In this document: positions 7,478-16,489 of the stretch, piece after piece
Layout: every line of letters begins with the position of its first letter
Position numbering within the stretch: the first letter of the stretch is position 1
Assembly (NCBI RefSeq): GCF_024199945.1
Contig: NZ_JANADP010000001.1
Span: 8,699,001 to 8,763,000, forward strand
DNA: 64,000 bases
Reading direction: 5' to 3'
Origin: Bradyrhizobium sp. CCGUVB4N
Lineage (GTDB): Bacteria; Pseudomonadota; Alphaproteobacteria; Rhizobiales; Xanthobacteraceae
Program-made: the position numbers and the translations under genes
The notes under the pieces: model-generated
The model's input: only the letters and a program-made list of their open reading frames with translations
The model's database searches: none
Told to the model about the DNA's origin: nothing

Positions 7478-8811
7478 AAGCCCTGCTCCGCCTGCTCTCC
7501 CGGACCAAGCTCTATTGGGGGCTTGTGCTGATCTGTCTGATCGGCGCCGTCATCTCGCCGCACACTTCATCCGGCCACAACATCTTCCTGTCCTACGGCA
7601 ATTTGACCGACGTGCTGCGCCAGGTCTCGATCACCGGCCTCGTCGCAACCGGAATGACCATGGTCATCCTGCTCGGCGGGATCGATCTGTCGGTCGGCTC
7701 GGTGATGGGCTTCTCGACGGTGATCTGCGCGATGCTGCTGACCAAGCCCGGCTGGACCACGGCGTCCGTCATGGGCGTTCCGGCCGCGATCCTCGTCGGC
7801 GGCGCTGCCGTGGCGCTGGCGGCACGCTTCGTGTTCGCTGGCCTCGCGCGTGGCCGCGACGTCAGTGCGGGACGGCGGCGTGAGATTGCGCTGCCGTGCT
7901 GGCAGAGCACCGGCATTCCGGGATTGCTGGGCCTTGTCGCCGCCATCGCGATCGGCTGGTGGACGATGAACCAGGTGCCGGCCAAATTCGGTGTTCTCGG
8001 TGTCCTGCTGATCGCGCCCTGCCTCGCGATGGTGCTTGGCGGCATCAACGGTCTCCTGATCGTCACCGGCCGGCTGCAGCCCTTCATCGCGACGCTTGCG
8101 ATGATGGTCAGCGCACTCGGCATCGCGCGATTGACGGCAGGCTCCGACAACGCCGTGGTCCCGGTCTACACCGGCACCAATGCGACCGAGGACTTCGAGC
8201 TGCTGCGCTCGATGCTGTGGGGCGTGTTGCCCGTCCCGAGCGTCTTCTTCCTCGCGGCCATCTGCCTGTTCGGCGCGATCCTGCGCTTCACCACCTTCGG
8301 GCGCTACGCCTATGCGATCGGCGGCAATGTCGAAGCCGCAAAGCTGTCCGGCATCAAGGTCGCGCAGGTGCAGCTCACGGCCTATCTGTTGTCGGGCCTG
8401 CTCGCGGGGATCGCCGGCGTGCTGTTCGTCGCGCAGTACCGCCAGGGCAAGCCCGACGCCGGTACGGGCCTCGAACTCGATGCGATCGCCGCCGTGGTGA
8501 TCGGCGGCACCAGCCTGATGGGCGGCCGCGGCGGCCTCGCTGGCACCTTCGTCGGCGTCCTGATCTTCGGCCTGCTCTCCGACATCCTGCAGCTTCAGAA
8601 CATCGACTCCAACGTCCAGCTCGTGATGAAGGGGCTGATCATCGTCTGCACCGTGCTGGTGCAGGAACAGAATCTCGGCCAGCTCGTCGCGCGATGGCGG
8701 TTCCGCCGATCGGGCGAGGCCCAGGCCGATCCGAAAACAGCCGAGCCCCGTCGGCTGCCAAGCGCCGCAAAGGCCCAACTCGCAAGGGAGGATCTCGATG
8801 AAGCGTCGTGA
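7474..8811 (+). CDS. sugar ABC transporter permease, XylH-like, 445 aa
   Basis: Membrane subunit of the importer. It is about 100 residues longer than RbsC-type permeases because of a segment around residues 110-170 that adds a hydrophobic stretch, as in XylH-type xylose permeases. Conserved features include GGIDLSVGSVMG near residue 70 and GGTSLMGGRGGLAGTFVG near residue 345. The C-terminal tail of about 40 residues is polar and cytoplasmic. ATG at 7474 overlaps the ATPase stop by 4 bases, and the 3' end overlaps the binding-protein gene by 14 bases, so the three genes are translationally linked. Confidence 0.9.
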   Translation: MKALLRLLSRTKLYWGLVLICLIGAVISPHTSSGHNIFLSYGNLTDVLRQVSITGLVATGMTMVILLGGIDLSVGSVMGFSTVICAMLLTKPGWTTASVMGVPAAILVGGAAVALAARFVFAGLARGRDVSAGRRREIALPCWQSTGIPGLLGLVAAIAIGWWTMNQVPAKFGVLGVLLIAPCLAMVLGGINGLLIVTGRLQPFIATLAMMVSALGIARLTAGSDNAVVPVYTGTNATEDFELLRSMLWGVLPVPSVFFLAAICLFGAILRFTTFGRYAYAIGGNVEAAKLSGIKVAQVQLTAYLLSGLLAGIAGVLFVAQYRQGKPDAGTGLELDAIAAVVIGGTSLMGGRGGLAGTFVGVLIFGLLSDILQLQNIDSNVQLVMKGLIIVCTVLVQEQNLGQLVARWRFRRSGEAQADPKTAEPRRLPSAAKAQLAREDLDEAS

Positions 8812-9766
8812 ATTCCTGAAACTGTCGACCACCGCGGCGGGTGCCGCAATGACCATCTATCTGCCGGCCGGCTGGACGCCTGCAAGGGCCGCCGGCAAGT
8901 CGAAAGTCGGCTTCAGCCAGTGCACCACGCTGGAGCCGTGGCGCGTGCAGTTCAACAAGGACATCCAGGCCGAGGCGAAGAACCATCCCGACATCGACCT
9001 CATCATTACCGACGGCCAGGACAAGACCCAGAAGCAGGTCGCCGATTGCGACAATCTGATCGTGCAGCAGGTCAACGTGCTCCTGATCTCGCCCAAGGAG
9101 TCGGCCGGCCTGACCGGCGTGGTCGAAAAGGCGATCGACGCCAAGATTCCCGTCATCGTGCTCGACCGCAACGTCGACACCAAGCGCATCACCCAGTTCA
9201 TCGGCGGCGACAACGTCGCGATCGGCAAGGCAGCCGGCGAGCATGCGGTGAAGCTGCTCGGTGGTCCCGGCAAGGCGGCCGGCAACGTCGTGGAAATCTG
9301 GGGTGGCATGGGCACCCAACCCGCGCATGACCGGCACGACGGCTTCCATGCCTTCACCGACAAGGAACCAGGCATCAAGTACCTGCTCAACAACCAGTCG
9401 GGCGACTGGAAGCAGGACAAGGCCTACGACATCATGACGACGGCGCTGCGCAACAACGAGAAGATCGACATGGTCTACGGCCATAACGATCCGATGGCTT
9501 ACGGCGCTTATCTCGCCGCCAAGGACGCCGGCCGCGACAAAGACATCAAGTTCATCATCGGCATCGATGGATTGCCGGACGAAGGCGTCACCTGGGTCTC
9601 CAAGGGCCAGCTCTCTGCGACATTCCTCTACGCAACACCCGGCGCGGAAGGATTGCGGCAGGCGGCAAAGCTGCTGAAGGGCGAGAAGCTCGAGCCGGTC
9701 ATCACCCTGCCGACGATGCTGATCACCAAGGAGAACGCGTCGGAAATCCTGAAGAAGAACGGGTAG
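8798..9766 (+). CDS. periplasmic sugar-binding protein of the ABC importer, 322 aa
   Basis: Peripla_BP_4/RbsB-type binding protein. The N-terminus KRREFLKLS plus a short hydrophobic stretch ending in ARA fits a twin-arginine (Tat) signal peptide. The body shows the typical repeats VNVLLISPKESAGL near residue 95 and PVIVLDRNVDTK near residue 122, and a late IGIDGLPDEG. It is the third gene of the operon, overlapping the permease. By subunit type the ligand is probably a pentose or related sugar; this is inference, since no catabolic enzyme is adjacent. Confidence 0.9.
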   Translation: MKRREFLKLSTTAAGAAMTIYLPAGWTPARAAGKSKVGFSQCTTLEPWRVQFNKDIQAEAKNHPDIDLIITDGQDKTQKQVADCDNLIVQQVNVLLISPKESAGLTGVVEKAIDAKIPVIVLDRNVDTKRITQFIGGDNVAIGKAAGEHAVKLLGGPGKAAGNVVEIWGGMGTQPAHDRHDGFHAFTDKEPGIKYLLNNQSGDWKQDKAYDIMTTALRNNEKIDMVYGHNDPMAYGAYLAAKDAGRDKDIKFIIGIDGLPDEGVTWVSKGQLSATFLYATPGAEGLRQAAKLLKGEKLEPVITLPTMLITKENASEILKKNG

Positions 9767-9895
9767 CTCTGAACCGTCAGCACTGAAATGTGCCTCGGAG
9801 AGCCGGTGATCGCACCAGGCTCTCCGTTCTTTTCACGGACCTATCGCGCGAGATCGACGTTTGCTGGTATCGGCAATTTTTCTTCGAGGTTCGAC

Positions 9896-10489
9896 ATGAG
9901 CGCTGCCATCTTCGCCAGACAGGATGGTGTCTGGCTGAATGAACCACAGCGATGGACTGCGCAGGGCGACAGCCTCGAGATCATCACCGACAAGGCCACC
10001 GACTTCTGGCAAAAAACCCACTACGGCTTCCGCCGCGACAGTGGGCACTTTCTGGGGTTTCGGACCGCAGAGGCGTTTACCGCCGAGTTGCGCGTCCAGG
10101 GCAATTTCCAGGAGCTCTACGATCAAGCCGGCATCATGGTGCGCATCGACGCCGAGCACTGGATCAAGGCCGGAATCGAGTTTTCGGATGGACGCGCCAT
10201 GCTATCGAGCGTGTTGACCGTTGGTCAGTCCGATTGGGCAACAGCCCCGTACGCGCATGATGCCAGTGATTTCCGGATGCGCGTCACGGTCGCGGACGGC
10301 GTTGTTCGGTTGCAGACGTCGACCGACGGCAAGACCTGGCCGCTCGTCCGATTGGCGCCTTTCCCCAAAGCGCAATCCTATCTCGTCGGGCCGATGGCCT
10401 GCACACCCGAACGAGCGGGATTGCAGGTGAAGTTCACCGGATTTTCCCTGAAGCCGCCGCTCGGCAAGGATTTACACGATCTGAGCTAG
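9896..10489 (+). CDS. DUF1349 domain protein (concanavalin-like fold), 197 aa
   Basis: Matches the family often labelled 'regulation of enolase protein 1', a jelly-roll fold of about 190 aa that may bind carbohydrate. Recognisable parts are DFWQKTHYGF near residue 38, LYDQAGIMVRIDAEHWIKAG near residue 76, and SVLTVGQSDWA. ATG at 9896 follows CGAGGTTCGAC. It lies 129 bases after the sugar ABC operon on the same strand and could belong to the same regulon. It is followed by a GGCCCGC-family terminator. Its biochemical role is unknown. Confidence 0.75.
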   Translation: MSAAIFARQDGVWLNEPQRWTAQGDSLEIITDKATDFWQKTHYGFRRDSGHFLGFRTAEAFTAELRVQGNFQELYDQAGIMVRIDAEHWIKAGIEFSDGRAMLSSVLTVGQSDWATAPYAHDASDFRMRVTVADGVVRLQTSTDGKTWPLVRLAPFPKAQSYLVGPMACTPERAGLQVKFTGFSLKPPLGKDLHDLS

Positions 10490-10542
10490 AGCGGGGCAAG
10501 CCATGGTGCTGCGGTAACGGACGCCGAACTCGCGCCTTAAAT

Positions 10543-10570
10543 AAAAATGGCCCGCGTCAAGCGGGCCATT
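10543..10570. terminator. GGCCCGC hairpin family copy 3
   Basis: Hairpin AAAAATGGCCCGC / GCGGGCCATT with loop GTCAA, placed between the convergent DUF1349 gene (+) and the cyclase gene (-). The A-run serves as the T-run for the minus-strand transcript. Confidence 0.8.
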
Positions 10571-10580
10571 GTCGTGTCGG

Positions 10581-11357
10581 CTAGCTTTCCAAAATCGCGA
10601 CCGCGCGCGTCCATCCGGCCGAGGCGCGCTCGATCTTCACGGGGAAGCATGACACCTTGAAGCCGGTGGGCGGCAGCTGTTCGAGATTGTGCAGCTTCTC
10701 GAGGTGGCAATAGCCGATATGGCGGCCGGCCTTGTGGCCTTCCCAGATCAGGCTGGCGTCCTTCGTCTCGGCGTATTTCTTCGCGGTGTGAACGAACGGC
10801 GCGTCCCAGCTCCAGCCGTCGATGCCGGTCAAGCGCACGCCGCGCTCGAGCAGGTACATGGTCGCTTCATAGCCCATGCCGCAGCCCGACGTGACGTAGT
10901 CCTGTCGGCCATATTTGGCGCCGGCGCTGGTGTTGACGACGACGATCTCGAGCGGTTTCAGCTCGTGGCCGATGCGCTTGAGCTCGGCCTCGACATCCTC
11001 TGCGGTTGCGACATAGCCGTCCGGCAAGTGACGGAAGTCGAGCTTCACGCCGGGCTGGAAGCACCATTCCAGCGGCACCTCGTCGATGGTCCAGGACCGC
11101 TCGCCGCGATTCATGGTCGGGTGAAAATGCCAGGGCGCGTCGAGATGCGTGCCGTTGTGGGTCGAGAGGCTGACCTGTTCCACCGCCCAACCTTGCCCGT
11201 CCGGCAGATCCTCGGCCTTCAATCCGTCGAAGAACTGCAGCATGCGCGGCAGGCCCTGCTGGTGATTGATGTATTGGATGGTCGGATGATTTCCGGGCGG
11301 GTCGGCCGGCACGTCGTTCTGCAGGGGGACGGAGATATCGATCAGCTTGGTCGTCAT
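10581..11357 (-). CDS. cyclase family protein (kynurenine-formamidase-like hydrolase), 258 aa
   Basis: Metal-dependent hydrolase of the cyclase family, which includes bacterial arylformamidase and isatin hydrolase. The family metal motif HxGTHxDxP is seen as HNGTHLDAPWHFHP near residue 67, with SGCGMGYEATMYLLERGVRL later. The start at 11357 follows ACGAGGAAGCGCC. It is downstream of a FAA-hydrolase-like gene on the same strand with about a 60-base gap, so the two are probably one operon for ring or amide cleavage. The exact substrate cannot be read from sequence. Confidence 0.85.
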   Translation of the reverse strand: MTTKLIDISVPLQNDVPADPPGNHPTIQYINHQQGLPRMLQFFDGLKAEDLPDGQGWAVEQVSLSTHNGTHLDAPWHFHPTMNRGERSWTIDEVPLEWCFQPGVKLDFRHLPDGYVATAEDVEAELKRIGHELKPLEIVVVNTSAGAKYGRQDYVTSGCGMGYEATMYLLERGVRLTGIDGWSWDAPFVHTAKKYAETKDASLIWEGHKAGRHIGYCHLEKLHNLEQLPPTGFKVSCFPVKIERASAGWTRAVAILES

Positions 11358-11416
11358 GGCGCTTCCTCGTTGATTGTTTTCGTTAGCGGCCGTCAGGCGT
11401 CCCTTCAAACGAACCT

Positions 11417-12415
11417 TTAGACATCCTGCCGCTCGACGCGGTTCTTCAAGATACCGATCTTCTCGACCTCAAGCTCGATCGCATCGCCGTGCTCGAGATA
11501 CCATCCGAGCTCGAGGCCGCAACCATTGCCGACCGTGCCGGAGCCGATGAATTCGCCGGGCATCAGCGTCTCGTCCTGGGTGACGTGGGCGATGATCTCC
11601 TCGAACGAAAACAACATGCCCTCGGAGACGCCTTTCGAACGGACCTCACCGTTGACGCGCGCTTCCATCTTCAGACGATAGGGATCGCCGATCTCGTCCG
11701 GCGTCACGATCCAGGGACCCATCACGTTGCCGCCGTCGAAACTCTTGCCCTTGGCCGGGCCGAGCCGTCCCTCCATCTCGATGCGCTGGGCGTCGCGCGC
11801 GGAGAAATCGTTGAAGATGGTATAGCCGAAGATGTGATCCCCAGCCTTCGCGGCAGAGATGTTTGAGCCCTTGTTCCTGGTGATGATCCCGAACTCGAGC
11901 TCGTAATCCATCACCTTGCTGTAGCGCGGCCATTTCACCGTCGTGTTGGTGCCGCGGACGCTGAAGCGGTTGGTGATGTAGAAGATCGGCTGCTTGCGAT
12001 AGACCTCGGGCAACTCGCCGAGCGGTTCGGCGTCGATGCGCGCCAATTCCGCCATATCGCCCTTGGCGCGCGCCGCGAGCTTTTGCTGCCCGCGCGGCGC
12101 TTGCAGGATGTGCAGCGGAAACGACATGCCGTCGCGCATCTGCCTCGGCTCCGGCACCGGCGCGAGGATGTCGACGGCGCTGACCGCCGCCGACAGCGTT
12201 GCGTCCCGGCCGTGCTTGTCGAGCAGGGCCCGGGCCCGATCGAGCGCGCGGGGTCCGGCATCAATCAGCGCCAGCATCGAGCCGAAAGCCGGATCGGCCT
12301 GGCCGTCCCGCGCAGCGGCGGCGGCGAGATCGAACACCTGACTCTCATTGGCATGGACGGCGCCGATCTTCTCCTGACCGGCCGATCTGAATGTTGCGAG
12401 CTTCACCTTGGGCAC
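11417..12415 (-). CDS. fumarylacetoacetate hydrolase family protein, 332 aa
   Basis: FAH-fold hydrolase or decarboxylase acting on C-C bonds of diketo or ring-cleavage products. The C-terminal catalytic domain has the metal-binding acidic residues in DYELEFGIITRNKG near residue 170 and GYTIFNDFSARDAQ near residue 198, and a late PGEFIGSGTVGNGCG. The N-terminal part of about 110 residues is the variable domain. It is the first gene of an operon with the cyclase and is divergent from a NitT/TauT-type ABC importer, so the imported compound may be its pathway substrate. Confidence 0.88.
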   Translation of the reverse strand: MPKVKLATFRSAGQEKIGAVHANESQVFDLAAAAARDGQADPAFGSMLALIDAGPRALDRARALLDKHGRDATLSAAVSAVDILAPVPEPRQMRDGMSFPLHILQAPRGQQKLAARAKGDMAELARIDAEPLGELPEVYRKQPIFYITNRFSVRGTNTTVKWPRYSKVMDYELEFGIITRNKGSNISAAKAGDHIFGYTIFNDFSARDAQRIEMEGRLGPAKGKSFDGGNVMGPWIVTPDEIGDPYRLKMEARVNGEVRSKGVSEGMLFSFEEIIAHVTQDETLMPGEFIGSGTVGNGCGLELGWYLEHGDAIELEVEKIGILKNRVERQDV

Positions 12416-12434
12416 CCCTTGCTATCGTTTCAAA

Positions 12435-12459
12435 TATATGATCAGATAAAATATCGATA
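12435..12459. promoter_or_regulatory. possible regulator-binding region between divergent operons
   Basis: The AT-rich gap between the FAA hydrolase and the ABC binding-protein gene holds a near-palindrome TATATGATCAGATA (12435-12448) and a perfect TATCGATA (12452-12459). These are candidate sites for the GntR regulator encoded at 13457. The assignment is inference. Confidence 0.4.
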
Positions 12460-12494
12460 AACAAGATAGAAAAATACAAATTGGGGAGAGCGCG

Positions 12495-13445
12495 GTGAGA
12501 CGAACGCAGATAAGGGCGATGTTGGCGGGTCTCTCACTCGGAGTTGGTGTGTGCGTTGCTTTGACGGCACCCGCGCTGGCGCAGGCCAAGATCCAGATCG
12601 GCTGCACCGCGACCACTGACTGCGCCTCGGCAATGGTCGCGGTCGACGAGGGCATCTTCAAAAAGCACGGACTGGACGTCGAGATGACGCCGATCGCGAT
12701 CAACTCCAATATCCCGGCGGCGATCCTGTCGAACTCGATTCAGGTGGGTGGCCCGACCTCCACCGTCTTCCTCCAGGCCGTCGACGGCGGCCTCGACCTC
12801 GTCGCAATTGCCGGCGCCTCGGTCATGAACACGACCTCGAACACTGCGATTGCCGCGTTCGTCCGCAACGGCCTCACCATCAAGGAGCCGAAGGATTTCG
12901 TCGGCAAGAAGATCGGCGCGCCCGGCCTGAACGCCTTTCTCCATGTTTTGTTCGTGAAATGGCTGGTGGAGAAAGGCGTCAATCCCAAGAGCGTCAATTT
13001 CGTCGAAGTCACCTTCCCAACCATGGCGGACATCATCAAGTCAGGTGGCGTCGACGCCGTGCTCACGGCCGAGCCGTTCGTCACGCGCATGACCAACGCG
13101 GGGCTTGGTTCGGTCGGCGCGCGGTACGGCGCCGAACTCGGCCGCACCGATCCGATCATCTTCTATGCGGCGTCGCGCGACTGGGCGGAGAAGAACGCGG
13201 CGACGGTGAAGAAATTCCGCGAGGCCATCGCGGAGGCCGCTCCAATCGTCAACAGCGATCGCGAGAAGGCCTCCGCCTCGATCGCCAAATTCACCAAGCA
13301 GCCGCTCGATCTCGTCAAGGCGACGCCGCCGAACCAGTCCGAACCGAACCTCAAGCCGGAAAACCTGTCCTGGTGGATCGACGTGATGTCGTCGCAGAAG
13401 ATGCTGCAATCGAAACTCGACACCGCGAAACTGGTGCTGAACTGA
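12495..13445 (+). CDS. NitT/TauT-type ABC transporter substrate-binding protein, 316 aa
   Basis: Periplasmic binding protein of the NMT1/THI5-like (SsuA/TauA) fold. The first 30 residues form a Sec signal peptide ending in APALAQA. The mature protein begins with CTATTDCASAMVAVDEGIFKK, where family members bind their ligand, and contains VGGPTSTVFLQAVDGGLDLV near residue 77. GTG at 12495 follows GGGGAGAG. It is the first gene of an operon with a GntR regulator, an ATPase and two permeases. The ligand is unknown; family members carry sulfonates, pyrimidines, nitrate or aromatics. Confidence 0.88.
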   Translation: MRRTQIRAMLAGLSLGVGVCVALTAPALAQAKIQIGCTATTDCASAMVAVDEGIFKKHGLDVEMTPIAINSNIPAAILSNSIQVGGPTSTVFLQAVDGGLDLVAIAGASVMNTTSNTAIAAFVRNGLTIKEPKDFVGKKIGAPGLNAFLHVLFVKWLVEKGVNPKSVNFVEVTFPTMADIIKSGGVDAVLTAEPFVTRMTNAGLGSVGARYGAELGRTDPIIFYAASRDWAEKNAATVKKFREAIAEAAPIVNSDREKASASIAKFTKQPLDLVKATPPNQSEPNLKPENLSWWIDVMSSQKMLQSKLDTAKLVLN

Positions 13446-13456
13446 GGATATCGACG

Positions 13457-14161
13457 ATGCCCGCTCCCGAGCGCACTCTCGAACGCCCGCCGGCGGAAGC
13501 CGGCACCTTGAGCGAGCGCGCCGCAAATCTAATCGAGCGGGACATCCTGGCCGGAGATCTCGCGCCGGGATCGCGGCTCGGCATCGTCGACCTCGTGCAG
13601 CGCTACGAGATCGGCGCCACACCCTTGCGCGAGGGCTTGTCGCGGCTGATGTCGCGCGGCCTGATCGTCGGCATCGGCCAGCGCGGTTTCCGTGTCGCCG
13701 AGGTCAGCCGCGACGATCTCGCCGACATCACCTGCATGCGGACGGCGGTCGAGATCGAGGCCGTCAGGCTCGCTATCCTCCAGGGCGACGCCGCCTGGGA
13801 GGCCGGCATCATCAGCGCGTTGCATCAGATGCGCCGGCATATCGAGCGCACCGGCAATGAATTCCGCGAGGGCGCGGCTGACTTCGACCGGCTGCACAAG
13901 GGCTTTCACACCGCGCTGCTCGCCGCCTGCGGCTCACGGCGCATGCTGGCCGCCCATTCCGACCTCTACGACCAGGCCTATCGCTACCGCCGCGTGATGA
14001 TGGGTGCCATCGACAGCGCCGAGGGGTTCATCCGGAGTCACCAGATGCTCGCCGACCACGTGCTCGCCCGCGACCTGGCCGCCGCGCAAAAAATGCTGGC
14101 CGCGCATCTGCACGCGACCATCGATTTCGTCTATCCGCCTGCCAGCGAGGAACAATCATGA
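13457..14161 (+). CDS. GntR family (FCD) transcriptional regulator, 234 aa
   Basis: Winged-helix DNA-binding domain (NLIERDILAGDLAPGSRLGI, then GATPLREGLSRLMSRGL) with an FCD effector domain carrying DFDRLHKGFHTALL near residue 135 and ADHVLARD later. ATG at 13457 is preceded by GAGG. It sits inside the ABC importer operon, 11 bases after the binding-protein gene and overlapping the ATPase gene by 4 bases (ATGA), so its level follows importer expression. It likely regulates both this operon and the divergent FAA hydrolase/cyclase operon. Confidence 0.88.
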   Translation: MPAPERTLERPPAEAGTLSERAANLIERDILAGDLAPGSRLGIVDLVQRYEIGATPLREGLSRLMSRGLIVGIGQRGFRVAEVSRDDLADITCMRTAVEIEAVRLAILQGDAAWEAGIISALHQMRRHIERTGNEFREGAADFDRLHKGFHTALLAACGSRRMLAAHSDLYDQAYRYRRVMMGAIDSAEGFIRSHQMLADHVLARDLAAAQKMLAAHLHATIDFVYPPASEEQS

Positions 14162-14964
14162 GCGCCGTTGCCAGGCTCGACGAGGCGCGCGCCGCGCGGC
14201 GACAAAAGACGCTGATCGCCTTCAGCGCCGCGACGCTGCATCTCGGCGGCAAGACCATCATCGAGAATCTCGATCTGAAGGTGCGGCCGGGCGAATTCCT
14301 CTGCATCGTCGGCGCCTCCGGCTGCGGCAAGACCACGGCGCTGCGGCTCGCCGCGGGCCTCTATCGCCCCACGAGCGGTGCAGTCACGTTCGACGGCGAG
14401 CCGATCAATGAGCCGCGCCGCGAGGTGGCGATCGTGTTCCAGGATTACGGCAAGGCGCTGTTGCCGTGGCGGACCGCGGCCGGAAACATCTCGCTGGCGC
14501 TGGAAGCCTCCCGCGTGCCGGTGCGTGAGCGCGGTGCGCGCATCGAGGCACTGCTGCGCAAGGTCGGCTTGCCCGGCCATGCCGACAAATATCCGACCGA
14601 AATGTCGGGCGGCATGCAGCAGCGCCTGCAGATCGCGCGCTGCCTCGCGCAGGAGCCGACGACGCTGCTGATGGACGAGCCGTTTGGCGCACTGGACGCG
14701 ATGACGCGCCAGGGCTTGCAGGACGAGGTGCTGTCGCTGACGCAATCGAGCCAGACGACCGTGATCTTCGTGACCCACGATCTCGACGAGGCGATCTATC
14801 TCGGCGACCGCGTCGTCGGCCTGCTGCCGCATCCGGGCCGGATCGGGATCGAGCTCGATGTCGACCTGCCGCGTCCGCGCGACCAGCTCGCCACCCGCGA
14901 ACATCCGGAATTCCTGCGGCTGCGCCGGCAATTGTTCGACTTCATCAAGGCGAGCGAACATTGA
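14158..14964 (+). CDS. NitT/TauT-type ABC transporter ATPase, 268 aa
   Basis: Single ABC domain with Walker A GASGCGKTTALRLAAGL near residue 51, a Q-loop in VFQDYGKALLPW, signature MSGGMQQRLQIAR near residue 147, and Walker B TLLMDEPFGALD. The length and motifs match SsuB/TauB/NrtD. It overlaps the GntR gene by 4 bases and is overlapped by the first permease gene. It powers uptake together with the two permeases and the binding protein at 12495. Confidence 0.93.
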   Translation: MSAVARLDEARAARRQKTLIAFSAATLHLGGKTIIENLDLKVRPGEFLCIVGASGCGKTTALRLAAGLYRPTSGAVTFDGEPINEPRREVAIVFQDYGKALLPWRTAAGNISLALEASRVPVRERGARIEALLRKVGLPGHADKYPTEMSGGMQQRLQIARCLAQEPTTLLMDEPFGALDAMTRQGLQDEVLSLTQSSQTTVIFVTHDLDEAIYLGDRVVGLLPHPGRIGIELDVDLPRPRDQLATREHPEFLRLRRQLFDFIKASEH

Positions 14965-15725
14965 GCCTCGATCGCACGAGGCCCTTGCTGCTGCCGCTGG
15001 CGCTGATGCTGGCGTTCGAGCTCTGGGCGCGGCTCACGCATCTGCAGAGCGACAGCCTGGCTCCGCCAAGTGCGATCCTCGCGGCGCTGACCGCGGCACT
15101 TGCCGATCTCTCGATTCCGATCGCGACCCGCGACACGCTGTTCGCCGCCTTTGCAGGATTGGCGATCGGTAGCGCAATAGGTCTTTCGCTCGGCATCGCC
15201 TTCGGCATCTCGCGTCCCCTCGACCGGCTGATGGAGGTGACGGTCGAGGCGATCCGCCCGATTCCCTCGATCGCGCTGCTGCCGATTGCGCTGATCGCGC
15301 TCGGCTTCGGCTATCGGATGGAGATCGTGATCGTGGCGTTCGCCTGTGTCTGGCCGATGCTGATCATGACGCGCAGCGCGGTGCGCAGCATCGAGCCGCG
15401 ATTGATGGAAGTGTCGCGGGCCCTGCGGATGAGCGCGGCGCAACGGATCGCGAAGATCGTGATCCCGGCGGCACTGCCGCGGATCTTCGTCGCGTTCCGC
15501 CTGTCGGCCGGCATCGCCCTGATCGTCGCCGTGACCGTCGAGATCGCGATCAATCCGATCGGCCTCGGCGCCGGCATCATGCTGGCGCAGCAGGCGCTGC
15601 GCGCCGATTTGATGCTCGCTTATCTGCTCTGGATCGGCGTGATCGGCTACGCGCTGAACATCCTGTTGATCGCGGCCCAGCGCCGCCTGTTCGGCCGCGC
15701 CGCGCTCGGCGGAGACAATCAATGA
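14961..15725 (+). CDS. NitT/TauT-type ABC transporter permease 1, 254 aa
   Basis: Binding-protein-dependent transport permease with about six membrane helices. The cytoplasmic EAA loop is visible as EVSRALRMSAAQRIAKIVIP near residue 150. It starts at TTG 14961, which overlaps the ATPase stop TGA; no better start is present, and the overlap suggests coupled translation. It pairs with the next permease as a heterodimer. Confidence 0.9.
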   Translation: MSLDRTRPLLLPLALMLAFELWARLTHLQSDSLAPPSAILAALTAALADLSIPIATRDTLFAAFAGLAIGSAIGLSLGIAFGISRPLDRLMEVTVEAIRPIPSIALLPIALIALGFGYRMEIVIVAFACVWPMLIMTRSAVRSIEPRLMEVSRALRMSAAQRIAKIVIPAALPRIFVAFRLSAGIALIVAVTVEIAINPIGLGAGIMLAQQALRADLMLAYLLWIGVIGYALNILLIAAQRRLFGRAALGGDNQ

Positions 15726-16489
15726 ACCGCGCGGCGATCCTCTGGCGTGTCGCCAGCATCCTCGTCGCGGCCGGCTTCATCGCGGCGTGGCAGCTCGTCG
15801 CCAACCTGCGGCTGGTCTCGCCGGTGTTCCTGCCCGGTCCCGACAAGGCCTGGGCCGCCCTGGTGCGAGGTTTCTCGAGCGGCGACCTCGCGGGCAAGCT
15901 GATCGGCACGCTCGAGCACATGGCCTATGGCTGGCTCGCCGCCTCGATTGCCGGCATCGCGCTCGGCGCGCTGATCGGATCGTCGAAGATGATGCGCGCC
16001 TATATCGCGCCGTCCCTGGAATTCTTGCGGCCCCTGCCGGTCTCGGCGATCATCCCGGTCGCAATCGCGATGCTCGGGCTGACGCAAGGCATGGCGCTGT
16101 TCGTCATCGCCTTCGGCGCGATCTGGCCGATCATGCTGGCAACCATTCACGGCTTTGCCGCGGTCGAGCCGCGGCTCTACGAGGTCGCCCGCTCGCTGCA
16201 GATGTCGCGCGCATCAGTCATTGCCAAGATCGCACTGCCCTCGGCCTTGCCTGATATCCTCGCGGGCATGCGGCTCAGCCTGACGGTCGCGTTGATCCTC
16301 TCGGTGGTCTGCGAGATCCTGGCCGGGCTCGACGGCCTCGGTCAGTGGGTCCTGCTCTCGGCCCGCGCGTTCCGATCAGCCGACCTCTTCGCCGGTGTCA
16401 TCCTGTTAGGTGCGACCGGATATCTGACGTCGATTGCGGTATCGCTCGTCGAACAGCGACTGCTCGCCTGGCAGACTGCGGCGCGGTAG
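15722..16489 (+). CDS. NitT/TauT-type ABC transporter permease 2, 255 aa
   Basis: Second membrane subunit, related to the preceding permease. The EAA loop is EVARSLQMSRASVIAKIALP near residue 156. ATG at 15722 overlaps the upstream stop by 4 bases. Two different permeases in one operon point to a heterodimeric channel rather than the homodimer usual for SsuC/TauC. Last gene of the operon. Confidence 0.9.
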   Translation: MNRAAILWRVASILVAAGFIAAWQLVANLRLVSPVFLPGPDKAWAALVRGFSSGDLAGKLIGTLEHMAYGWLAASIAGIALGALIGSSKMMRAYIAPSLEFLRPLPVSAIIPVAIAMLGLTQGMALFVIAFGAIWPIMLATIHGFAAVEPRLYEVARSLQMSRASVIAKIALPSALPDILAGMRLSLTVALILSVVCEILAGLDGLGQWVLLSARAFRSADLFAGVILLGATGYLTSIAVSLVEQRLLAWQTAAR

